Positions 1-5,531 of a stretch of 7,479 nt of DNA are shown in pieces (position 1 is the first letter of the stretch; each line of letters opens with the position of its first letter). The DNA is from an uncultured Ruminococcus sp. Lineage in GTDB: Bacteria > Bacillota > Clostridia > Oscillospirales > Ruminococcaceae. The position numbers and the translations under genes are program-made. The stretch spans positions 1-7,479 of the forward strand of contig UQEM01000123.1 of NCBI GenBank assembly GCA_900540005.1, read 5' to 3'. The notes beneath the pieces are model-generated. The model was not told the DNA's origin. It ran no database searches and saw nothing but the letters and a program-made list of their open reading frames with translations.

Positions 1-5
1 ATATA

Positions 6-34
6 ATTATATCATAAAATAAGCAGAAAATCAA
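6..34 (-). promoter_or_regulatory. Sigma-A-like promoter firing leftward out of the window
   Basis: Read on the minus strand, a TTGATT -35 box (29-34) is followed by a 17-base spacer and a perfect TATAAT -10 box (6-11). The spacer ends in TGA, giving an extended -10 (TGATATAAT). The start site would lie at or just beyond the left edge, so it should serve a leftward gene outside the window. It sits just past the ispF terminator, as expected for the next transcription unit. Confidence 0.5.
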
Positions 35-71
35 GTTCTGATAGCTCGGGTTTACGCATAAAAGCGAAAGC

Positions 72-98
72 AAAAAGGCGGATATTCTCCGCCTTTTT
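72..98 (-). terminator. Rho-independent terminator after ispF
   Basis: A perfect 11-bp stem (72-82 pairing with 88-98) with a 5-base loop and a GGCGGA/TCCGCC core is flanked by A5 and T5. It begins 2 bases past the ispF stop in the minus-strand direction, so it should end the GH26-like/ispD/ispF transcript. The symmetrical A and T tracts could let it work in both directions. Confidence 0.9.
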
Positions 99-100
99 GG

Positions 101-577
101 TCATATTTTCTTCATCAGCGCAACTGCGTGTGCCGAGATCCCCAGCTTTTCACCTGTAAAGCCGAGGTGTTCCTCGGTCGTAGCCTTAACGCTCACCTGC
201 GACACATCACAGCCGCAGACTTTTGCGATATTCCCGCGCATTGCGGTGATATGCGGCGCAAGCTTTGGAGCCTGTGCTATGACAGTCGCGTCAATATTGC
301 CGATCTCATAGCCTTTTTCGCGGCAAACGCGGACTACTTCCGCCATTAATACCATGCTGTCCGCGCCCTCGAACTCGTCTGCGGTATCAGGAAAAAGATG
401 TCCTATATCGCCGAGCGCAAGTGCTCCGAGCATTGCGTCCATGACCGCATGGGCAAGAACGTCCGCATCCGAGTGTCCGAGAAGTCCGACCGTGTGCGGA
501 ACGTCAACTCCGCCGAGGATCAGCTTTCTGCCCTCAACGAGCTTATGTACGTCATATCCGTGACCAATTCTGAACAT
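101..577 (-). CDS. ispF: 2-C-methyl-D-erythritol 2,4-cyclodiphosphate synthase (IspF)
   Basis: This cytoplasmic enzyme of the MEP isoprenoid pathway cyclises CDP-methylerythritol 2-phosphate to methylerythritol 2,4-cyclodiphosphate with release of CMP; the family is a metal-dependent homotrimer. The 158-residue product is the usual family length. The N-terminus carries GHGYDVH, with D9 and H11, and H43 follows the GHSDADV block (34-40); these match the family's metal ligands. The DIGHLFPD block (57-64) and the C-terminal [11 protein letters not shown] block (132-142) are also family signatures. The start is supported by AGGAGG five bases upstream of the ATG. It is the last gene of a leftward operon, 49 bases after ispD, and is followed at once by a strong terminator. 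No key residue is missing. Confidence 0.97.
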   Translation of the reverse strand: MFRIGHGYDVHKLVEGRKLILGGVDVPHTVGLLGHSDADVLAHAVMDAMLGALALGDIGHLFPDTADEFEGADSMVLMAEVVRVCREKGYEIGNIDATVIAQAPKLAPHITAMRGNIAKVCGCDVSQVSVKATTEEHLGFTGEKLGISAHAVALMKKI

Positions 578-626
578 GATATCCTCCTGTTGTTTTATGA
601 TCCGTATTCACAGAAAATGCAAGCCA

Positions 627-1310
627 TTATCGCTCCTGCATTGCAAGCAGTACCTCCGCAAGTTTTATATCCTCCGGAGTCGTTATCTTTATGTTGGTGT
701 AATCGCCTGTCGTCATTGCGACCTTGCCGCCGATAGCTTCGACCAGTTGGCAGTCATCGGTGAAATCAAGTCCGTGTTCAAGTGCAAAATCTATTCCCTC
801 GAAGTAAAGCTGTCTCTTGAATATCTGCGGAGTCTGCGTGATATATAGGAACTTTCGCGGCGGTGTGTCCGAAATAAGTCCGTCATTCACCGTCTTGATA
901 GTGTCCTTTACGGGAACTCCGAGAGTAGCTCCGCCAAAAACAGACGCGTCCTTTATCACCTTTTCAATGTGCTCGGGCTTTACGAGCGGACGCGCGCCGT
1001 CATGGACTGCAACGAGCTCTGCCTCTTTGGATATCTGCTTTACTCCGTTGATAACACTCTCCTGACGGGTAGCTCCGCCCACCGTGCAGGCTGTGAGTTT
1101 GGTTATTCCTGCCGCCTCAGCCTCAGCTTTTATAGCCGGAATATCCGCCTCGCGCGCCACGATCACAATTTCGCTGACGCTCCCGCAAGCCTGAAACGCC
1201 TGCATTGTAACGCCGATAACAAGTCTGTCGCCGAGCGGCATGAGTATCTTGTTTACTCCGCCCATTCGCGTAGAATTGCCTGCGCAAACAATAATTACCG
1301 ATGTATTCAT
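627..1310 (-). CDS. ispD: 2-C-methyl-D-erythritol 4-phosphate cytidylyltransferase (IspD)
   Basis: The enzyme joins CTP and methylerythritol 4-phosphate to give CDP-methylerythritol, the third step of the cytoplasmic MEP pathway. The 227-residue product has the family's normal length and a Rossmann-like nucleotidyltransferase layout. The N-terminal loop is AGNSTRMGG (10-18) followed by K21; the usual form is AAGxGxRMG, so the first glycine position differs slightly. Further signatures are GGATRQESV (78-86), HDGARPL (103-109), VPVKDTIK (132-139), QTPQIF (159-164), TDD (174-176) and GDYTNIKITTPED (192-204). A GGAG element lies 6 bases before the ATG. The start is only 12 bases past the stop of the upstream glycoside hydrolase gene, which points to co-transcription and probably translational coupling. 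ispF follows in the same direction. Confidence 0.97.
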   Translation of the reverse strand: MNTSVIIVCAGNSTRMGGVNKILMPLGDRLVIGVTMQAFQACGSVSEIVIVAREADIPAIKAEAEAAGITKLTACTVGGATRQESVINGVKQISKEAELVAVHDGARPLVKPEHIEKVIKDASVFGGATLGVPVKDTIKTVNDGLISDTPPRKFLYITQTPQIFKRQLYFEGIDFALEHGLDFTDDCQLVEAIGGKVAMTTGDYTNIKITTPEDIKLAEVLLAMQER

Positions 1311-1322
1311 GTCATTCTCCGA

Positions 1323-2762
1323 TCAGTCGCGGCTCGGTTCTACAGGAGTCGTGCGTATGCGTATTTTCGGCATTTTTTCAAGAGTGTAGTAGCTGTTGAA
1401 TGCTCCGTCGGGCGCAGAAAGGTCGTTCTCGCCGCTTGCAGGGGGAGCAAATATCTTTATCGTAAGATCCGTTTCACCCTCAAGAGGTTTCTCATAGAAT
1501 GCCGAAATAAGGTCGATAGTCTTTGCCTTGGGCGATTTGTAGAACCATGTTCCGTTGACCTCTATCATGAGGTTTGAGTCATCCTCGAAAACAAGTTCGC
1601 AAAGGCAGGGATCTCCGTCAAAGTGAACGGGAACAGCGATACCCTCAGCGTCCTCGGAATTGCCCCAGCGAAGCGTAACGGGCAGCTTGATCTCCTCGCC
1701 GATAGTCATGGACGGCTTGAACCAGTCATCGTGAATGATCTCCTTGTATGTTTTCATAACAGGCTGTTCCACGCCGACATTCCGGTTGTTCGGGTCTTCT
1801 ATTTCAAGTCCGAGTCTGCCTCTGTCGCGGAACTGGTAGAACGTGAATCCGCTGAACCACTCGGCGTTGTCCTCCTTGATGAAGTCGCAGAAAAGCTTTA
1901 CCATTTCAGCCTGCTCGTAAACGCCCGTAACATCGCCGTCAGCATTAAACTCTGACATTACCATTGGCTTTTCCACGCCACCGTTGATATGTTTGAAGCG
2001 CTCGTAGCTGAGCTTGGTATCGCGGTAAACGTCCTTTACCGCATTGCGGTTGTGTGAAGTTCCGCCCGGTTCGGCTACATCATATGGCCAGCCCCAGTGG
2101 AGCGACATATACTTGTCAACAGACCAGATGTCAGTCTCGCGGACTGCCTGAGAAAACTCCTTCTCCTTCTCTATCTCGCCTGTCTCGGGATTTTCAACTC
2201 CTCCGATACAGAGGATAGTCTGAACGTTCGGAGCGTGTTCCTTGATTATCCTTGAAGCACGGCAGTAAAAGTCCGCAACTTCCTGATATGTAGCGCGCTT
2301 GTTGAACGAGAACCAGTTTCCCGTAGCCTCGTGGTTGATCCGCAGGAAAACCCTGCCGAATGTTCTGAGGTCGTCGCCTATGGCTGCAAGCTGTTCGTCC
2401 GAAACATGAGGGTCGATAGTGAGGGTGAGCGTAACGTCCTGACCGTGGCGGCGAACATCTCTCATGCAGGTAAACGGTTCATCGTCGAGGGTTCCGCCGA
2501 GTCCGCCCTTGTATGTAAAGTAGTCGTCATAGGGATAGTCCCACTGGAATGAGACATTTGCGTCCTTCATAGCCTCGGAAATACGGGCAGGCCACTGCTC
2601 ATCGAGAGGGTAGTAACAGTACATGAGGCTGATACTGCGGTGAGGTCTGCCAAGCTTGCGGAGTATGTAGTCCTGATCGACATACTCGCCGCGCTCGCTG
2701 CCGTCGCCTAAATCAACAGCGCACTTAGCTTTGCCCATTTGGATCTTGTAAAGTTTCTCCAT
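1323..2762 (-). CDS. Cytoplasmic glycoside hydrolase, GH26-like (clan GH-A)
   Basis: This 479-residue protein is probably a retaining beta-glycanase or glycosidase of the TIM-barrel clan GH-A, nearest in motif to GH26 (many are beta-mannanases). The evidence is two motifs. LRINHEATGNWFSF (140-153) resembles the GH26 acid/base segment, with H144-E145, and PMVMSEFNADG (266-276) resembles the strand ending in the nucleophile, with E271. Aromatic residues that could line a sugar cleft surround both (WGWPY 223-227, FTFYQFRDRGR 306-316). Residues from about 350 to the end look like a beta-rich accessory domain. No signal peptide, anchor or dockerin is visible, so it should act in the cytoplasm on imported oligosaccharide. 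It is first in an operon with ispD and ispF. The start has only a moderate ribosome site (AAAGGA, 11 bases away). The family call is by eye and the substrate is unknown. Confidence 0.72.
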   Translation of the reverse strand: MEKLYKIQMGKAKCAVDLGDGSERGEYVDQDYILRKLGRPHRSISLMYCYYPLDEQWPARISEAMKDANVSFQWDYPYDDYFTYKGGLGGTLDDEPFTCMRDVRRHGQDVTLTLTIDPHVSDEQLAAIGDDLRTFGRVFLRINHEATGNWFSFNKRATYQEVADFYCRASRIIKEHAPNVQTILCIGGVENPETGEIEKEKEFSQAVRETDIWSVDKYMSLHWGWPYDVAEPGGTSHNRNAVKDVYRDTKLSYERFKHINGGVEKPMVMSEFNADGDVTGVYEQAEMVKLFCDFIKEDNAEWFSGFTFYQFRDRGRLGLEIEDPNNRNVGVEQPVMKTYKEIIHDDWFKPSMTIGEEIKLPVTLRWGNSEDAEGIAVPVHFDGDPCLCELVFEDDSNLMIEVNGTWFYKSPKAKTIDLISAFYEKPLEGETDLTIKIFAPPASGENDLSAPDGAFNSYYTLEKMPKIRIRTTPVEPSRD

Positions 2763-2804
2763 ATATTATAAATTCCTTTCATTTCTGAAATTTCCTGTAG
2801 AATT

Positions 2805-2833
2805 ATTATAATATGATAAGCAGAATATGTCAA
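2805..2833 (-). promoter_or_regulatory. Consensus sigma-A promoter of the GH26-like/ispD/ispF operon
   Basis: On the minus strand a perfect TTGACA (2828-2833) is separated by exactly 17 bases from a perfect TATAAT (2805-2810). Transcription should start near 2798, giving a leader of about 35 bases before the glycoside hydrolase ATG. A full match at both boxes with optimal spacing suggests strong, constitutive-type expression unless a repressor intervenes. Confidence 0.85.
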
Positions 2834-2874
2834 TATCAAAAGAGGCGGTTCAGTATTTTTTCCACACGTCTTTT

Positions 2875-2926
2875 CGGCAGATCCTGCCGTTGACTGCGTC
2901 AAAAATCCTTGTCATACGACAGTATG
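2875..2926. repeat. Cluster of three short inverted repeats upstream of the operon promoter
   Basis: Three perfect dyads lie in 52 bases: CGGCAG-ATC-CTGCCG (2875-2889), TTGAC-TGC-GTCAA (2890-2902) and CATAC-GACA-GTATG (2913-2926). The first begins about 40 bases upstream of the -35 box. None is followed by a T-run on either strand, so they do not look like terminators. They could be regulator binding sites or RNA hairpins in the tail of the upstream transcript. The sequence does not decide between these. Confidence 0.4.
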
Positions 2927-2965
2927 TCCGTGGATCTTTCCTTGTCACCGGCAAGATCATGCTCG

Positions 2966-2992
2966 AAAATCCGCACACAATTTCTATGCGGA
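2966..2992 (-). terminator. Probable weak terminator after the PdaA-like gene
   Basis: An 8-bp stem (2970-2977 with 2985-2992, including one G-U pair in the minus-strand RNA) with a 7-base loop is followed on the minus strand by TTTT. It lies about 40 bases beyond the PdaA-like stop. The short T-run makes it weaker than the other terminators in the window. The rest of the 267-base gap (2763-3029) holds the operon promoter and the short dyads, with no credible gene. Confidence 0.5.
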
Positions 2993-3029
2993 CAGGTTCT
3001 AAAATATTTCCTGAGTTATAAATCGGCAG

Positions 3030-3767
3030 CTATACCGTGAATCCCTCGACCCGGAAATTGTCAATAACTTCGCCAAGTATCTCAGCATTTGTTGAAGATA
3101 CCGAATGCAGGAGAAGTATCTCTCCGCCGTGAGCCGAATCCGTAAGCTTCTGCACGGACGCTCCCGGCTCAGGCTGTGCATCGGTTTTCCAGTCAACATA
3201 GGCATAACTCCAGAAAAGCGTCTTGTAGCCGCACTTCTGCGCGGTCTCAAGAGCCTTTTCGGAGTACTCTCCGCACGGACAGCGGAAATACTGCATTTCA
3301 TAACCGTAGTTGTCCAGAACATACTTGTGGAGCGACATTATCTCCTCCTCAGCCTCGCTGTCAGACAGCTCCGGAAGACTCGCGTGGGTCATGCCGTGAT
3401 TTCCGAGGATATGCCCCTCGTCGATCATTCTCTGCACCAGAGCAGTCTCCTTTTTTGCGTAATCGCCCGTAAGGAAGAATATCGCTTTTACGTTTTTCTC
3501 TTTCAGTGTATCAAGGATCTTTTCGGTGTAGCCGTTCTCGTAGCCCTGATCGAACGTTATAATAATGCGGTCATCATCATTTGTCAGAGCATACGCCTCA
3601 AGGTCGCTGTACCGCTGATTGAAGCTCACAGCGTCGGCAGGACGTCCCTTTTCATCGAGAGTCGTTCCCTGACCGTAGCCTATTTTGGTGCTGTCTGCGG
3701 CATAGACCGCACTGCACGGCACCAATGCGGCAGTAAGAAAAGCTGCCGCCGAACTTGCAAATCTCAT
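3030..3767 (-). CDS. pdaA: PdaA-like polysaccharide deacetylase (muramic delta-lactam de-N-acetylase)
   Basis: This is probably the spore cortex enzyme that removes the acetyl group from muramic acid so that muramic-delta-lactam can form. It belongs to the NodB-type polysaccharide deacetylases (carbohydrate esterase 4). The 245-residue product starts with a signal peptide: R2, a hydrophobic core to about residue 20, and likely cleavage after AVYA (20-23). Motif 1 is TFDQGYENGYT (71-81); the YENGYT tail is typical of PdaA, and Q74 replaces the second Asp of general family members. Motif 2 is GNHGMTH (122-128) with H124 and H128. Motif 3 is RCPCGEYS (162-169), motif 4 WSYAYVDWK (186-194), and motif 5 LLLHSVSSTNAE (218-229) with H221. 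GAGG lies 8 bases before the ATG. It is 108 bases after gpr with no clear terminator between, so they may share a transcript. C163 and C165 in motif 3 are unusual. Confidence 0.88.
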   Translation of the reverse strand: MRFASSAAAFLTAALVPCSAVYAADSTKIGYGQGTTLDEKGRPADAVSFNQRYSDLEAYALTNDDDRIIITFDQGYENGYTEKILDTLKEKNVKAIFFLTGDYAKKETALVQRMIDEGHILGNHGMTHASLPELSDSEAEEEIMSLHKYVLDNYGYEMQYFRCPCGEYSEKALETAQKCGYKTLFWSYAYVDWKTDAQPEPGASVQKLTDSAHGGEILLLHSVSSTNAEILGEVIDNFRVEGFTV

Positions 3768-3790
3768 AAGCTTTACCTCATTTTCAGAAT

Positions 3791-3808
3791 TGTCAGCGTT
3801 CGCCGACA
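3791..3808 (-). other. Small hairpin in the gpr to PdaA-like spacer
   Basis: TGTCAGC (3791-3797) can pair with GCCGACA (3802-3808) around a 4-base loop, with one wobble pair. It lies 23 bases upstream of the PdaA-like ATG and just before its ribosome site. No T-run follows on the minus strand, so it is unlikely to stop gpr transcription. It could shape the mRNA between the two genes. Confidence 0.3.
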
Positions 3809-3875
3809 GCTTTATTATGCCTCAGCCGTAAGCTTTCAAAAGTGAAAGATTTTTCTAATTTTTCAGCATAGTCCC

Positions 3876-4724
3876 TTAAAACAGTCCCCTTACGTCCTCA
3901 AAGCTCATTGTCGGCTGGAGCGCGAGGTTTATCCCGAAAGCGATAAGCTGTGAGGCGCGCTCGGTGAGACGGTCGATGTCACGCGGAGTTACCATCATGT
4001 TCGGAAGTTCCTCACCTATTTCGGCCTCTGTAAAACTACGCACGATAGTATGCATATCAACGACTGTCGGGACTCCTACGGCTATCACGGGAACTCCCAG
4101 CACACGCTGAGACAGTTCGCGGCGGGTATTTGCAACTCCGCTGCCGGGAGATATTCCCGAATCGGAGATCTGTATGGTCGTGCCGAGACGGCTCACGTCA
4201 GAACAGGCGAGCGCATCGACCGCGATGACCGCGGCAGGTTTCAGTTCGCGGCAGATCGCGCGTATCATCTCGGCGGACTCAATGCCGGTCTGACCGAGAA
4301 CTCCGCCTGCAAACGAACTCACCCGCCGCAGGGAAGTCAGAAACTGCTCCTCATCATTGTCAAGCTCATCGCGCAGATGACGGGTCGCGAGAACTTTTGC
4401 CGCAGCCTGCGGCCCGAGAGCATCAGGCGTTATATCGTTGTTTCCAAGTCCTGCCACAAGGATATCTCCCTCGGGGATAAAGCTTTCTATCTCTGCGGCA
4501 AGTTCCTGCGCCATTTCCTCATAGTCGTCGGTATATCGGCTAAGTCTGTCGCTTTCAAGCGTAATATATCTTCCCTTTCCCTTGCCGAGTGTATCAAGGC
4601 AGCTATCATCGTCAATAATAATATCCGTAATGCCGAAGGCCTTTCCCCTGCGGCTTATATGAACGCTGTCAGAAATGCCGCTGTCGGAAAAAGTTTCGAC
4701 AGCCAGATCAGTTCTTATCTGCAT
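3876..4724 (-). CDS. gpr: GPR endopeptidase, germination protease for small acid-soluble spore proteins
   Basis: GPR is made in the developing forespore as a zymogen and, on germination, cleaves the small acid-soluble proteins that coat spore DNA. It is the founder of aspartic peptidase family A25. From the preferred ATG the product has 282 residues. RTDLAVE sits at residues 4-10, a GPR hallmark resembling the SASP cleavage site. GLGNNDITPDALGP (92-105) contains D101, and VDALACSDVSRLGTTIQISD (169-188) contains D170; these two are the likely equivalents of the catalytic aspartates. The SPGSGV (192-197) and GVPTVVD (217-223) blocks are also typical. The ATG at 4724 is chosen because GGGAGGG ends 4 bases before it; a TTG at 4766 would add 14 residues but lacks a good ribosome site. 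Only about 4 residues precede TDLAVE, so the propeptide would be minimal. It is divergent from rpsT, as in Bacillus, and precedes a cortex deacetylase gene. No convincing sigma-G promoter was found. Confidence 0.95.
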   Translation of the reverse strand: MQIRTDLAVETFSDSGISDSVHISRRGKAFGITDIIIDDDSCLDTLGKGKGRYITLESDRLSRYTDDYEEMAQELAAEIESFIPEGDILVAGLGNNDITPDALGPQAAAKVLATRHLRDELDNDEEQFLTSLRRVSSFAGGVLGQTGIESAEMIRAICRELKPAAVIAVDALACSDVSRLGTTIQISDSGISPGSGVANTRRELSQRVLGVPVIAVGVPTVVDMHTIVRSFTEAEIGEELPNMMVTPRDIDRLTERASQLIAFGINLALQPTMSFEDVRGLF

Positions 4725-4728
4725 AATT

Positions 4729-4735
4729 CCCTCCC
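4729..4735 (-). promoter_or_regulatory. Ribosome binding site fixing the gpr start
   Basis: On the minus strand GGGAGGG lies 4 bases before the ATG at 4722-4724. This is far better than anything upstream of the alternative TTG at 4764-4766. It therefore favours the shorter 282-residue GPR beginning MQIRTDLAVE. Confidence 0.8.
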
Positions 4736-4794
4736 ATTGTGCAAATTGCTTCATTTCAATAGTCAAATTTCGCCTTTATTTTTCATTTTACCTA

Positions 4795-4823
4795 TTGAAA
4801 TAACTTGCAGAAAATGATATAAT
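4795..4823 (+). promoter_or_regulatory. rpsT promoter, extended -10 sigma-A type
   Basis: TTGAAA (4795-4800), a 17-base spacer and a perfect TATAAT (4818-4823). The spacer ends in TGA, giving an extended -10 (TGATATAAT). Transcription should start around 4829-4831, leaving a leader of about 115 bases before rpsT. The promoter lies about 70 bases from the divergent gpr start, so the two regulatory regions overlap. Confidence 0.8.
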
Positions 4824-4835
4824 AATATTTGTCTC

Positions 4836-4921
4836 AGTACGATAAGTGTGCGTTGCACTTGTCGGAGTACGCGAAACGTGCGTACTTATTATTTGTAAAA
4901 TGCGGTTTTTTATACTGCATT
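4836..4921 (+). promoter_or_regulatory. Structured rpsT 5' leader with three tandem hairpins
   Basis: Hairpin 1 pairs CGATAAGTG (4840-4848) with CACTTGTCG (4856-4864), with one wobble. Hairpin 2 pairs AGTACGC (4866-4872) perfectly with GCGTACT (4880-4886) around GAAACGT. Hairpin 3 pairs AATGCGG (4899-4905) with CTGCATT (4915-4921), with one wobble, around a T-rich loop. AGTACG also occurs at 4836-4841 and could pair with CGTACT at 4881-4886, so an alternative fold excluding hairpin 2 exists. Hairpin 3 ends 6 bases before the Shine-Dalgarno sequence. Ribosomal protein genes often carry autoregulatory leaders, which makes this a candidate control element. I do not recognise it as a named family. 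Confidence 0.5.
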
Positions 4922-4943
4922 AATTTCAAGGAGGTGTAACGAA

Positions 4944-5186
4944 ATGCCGAACATTAAATCCGCTAAGAAGAGAGTTAAGGTCAACACAACTAAGGCTGCT
5001 GCTAACAAGGCAAGAAAGTCAAATCTCAAGACTGTTATCAAGAATGCTGATGCAGAGAGAACTCCCGAGGCTATCAAGGTAGCTATCAAGAAGGTAGATC
5101 AGGCTTGCTCAAAGGGTCTTATGCACAAGAATAAGGCTGCAAGAAAGAAGTCTCAGCTCGCTAAGAAGCTCAACGCTGCCGGCTAA
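4944..5186 (+). CDS. rpsT: 30S ribosomal protein S20 (bS20)
   Basis: S20 is a small basic helical protein that binds 16S rRNA in the body of the 30S subunit and aids early assembly. The 80-residue product is slightly shorter than the usual 85-90 residues. It starts MPNIKSAKKRV, is rich in Lys and Ala throughout, and ends with the KNKAARKKSQLAKKLN segment (62-77), all typical. AAGGAGGTG lies 7 bases before the ATG, a near-ideal ribosome site. Codon choice (AAG, GCT and CTC-rich) suits a highly expressed gene. It is a single-gene unit with its own promoter, structured leader and strong terminator, divergent from gpr. Confidence 0.98.
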   Translation: MPNIKSAKKRVKVNTTKAAANKARKSNLKTVIKNADAERTPEAIKVAIKKVDQACSKGLMHKNKAARKKSQLAKKLNAAG

Positions 5187-5210
5187 TTCTTTAATGTTAA
5201 TAAAACAAAT

Positions 5211-5249
5211 CTCCTGTAAGTCTCTCACGGCTTGCAGGAGAATTTTTTT
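5211..5249 (+). terminator. Rho-independent terminator of rpsT
   Basis: CTCCTGTAAG (5211-5220) pairs with CTTGCAGGAG (5231-5240) through 10 pairs including one wobble, with a 10-base loop, then AA and a run of seven T (5243-5249). It begins 24 bases after the rpsT stop. The T-rich complement beyond the other side of the stem (TTTGTTTTATT on the minus strand) could give some termination of leftward transcription as well. Confidence 0.92.
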
Positions 5250-5531
5250 GTTTATGCACCGGACACGGTCATTCGCCGGCTTTAAAAACAATGCCCTTAT
5301 CGTAACCGCCATTTTAATACATTACAGAGCCTGTATGCAGTTTTCCCGCTCACTTGGATAGTGACCTCCGCCGCAGTCGCTTTCAGTTACTGCGTGATAT
5401 GGAGAAAAATCAAAAACTCCTGCCAAACACCTTGATGATATTCTGTCATTCAGATGTTTATAAATGGCTTTATAAGGGTGTCAGCAAGAGTCTTATTTAA
5501 TAAACTTTTCCAGTACTATTTTGTTCTATCA
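5250..5531. other. Gene-free spacer with four small inverted repeats
   Basis: This 282-base stretch lies between the rpsT terminator and the stop of the metallophosphoesterase gene, and no complete gene is supported. It holds four small dyads: TACAG-AGC-CTGTA (5323-5335), TCACT-TGGAT-AGTGA (5350-5364), CGCAGT-N11-ACTGCG (5372-5394) and TTATAAA-TGGC-TTTATAA (5458-5475). A minus-strand frame stays open for 52 codons (5322-5480) but has no ATG or ribosome site. It could be a decayed gene end, a dispersed intergenic repeat or the scar of an insertion. It marks the change from moderate-GC core genes to the A+T-rich cassette. Confidence 0.45.

Noticed and set aside
969..1577. Rightward open frame of 202 codons across the ispD/glycoside hydrolase junction
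   Set aside because: It is antisense to two genes with strong motif support and has no start signal.
2708..2902. Leftward 64-codon frame upstream of the glycoside hydrolase
   Set aside because: It spans the consensus promoter and overlaps the start of the hydrolase in another frame. It looks like noncoding DNA that happens to be open.
3698..3767. Lipoprotein signal in the PdaA-like protein (LVPC, residues 15-18)
   Set aside because: Proline before the cysteine does not fit a lipobox, and AVYA at 20-23 gives a normal signal peptidase I site.
3813..3819. CATAATA on the minus strand as a sigma-G -10 box for the PdaA-like gene
   Set aside because: It fits the sigma-G -10 pattern, but no matching -35 box occurs at 17-18 bases, so a single short match is not enough.
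3105..3845. Rightward open frame of 246 codons
   Set aside because: It lies opposite the PdaA-like gene, whose motifs and signal peptide are clear. The rightward translation has no domain signature and no ribosome site.
3833..3848. CTTTCA-AAAG-TGAAAG hairpin with following T-run as a rightward terminator
   Set aside because: No rightward gene ends nearby, and on the minus strand the hairpin is not followed by T residues, so it cannot serve gpr.
4050..4817. Rightward open frame of 255 codons
   Set aside because: It is antisense to gpr, which has all family motifs and a good ribosome site. The rightward product is low in recognisable features.
5109..5312. Leftward 67-codon frame across the end of rpsT
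   Set aside because: It is antisense to rpsT and includes its terminator hairpin; no ribosome site or motif.
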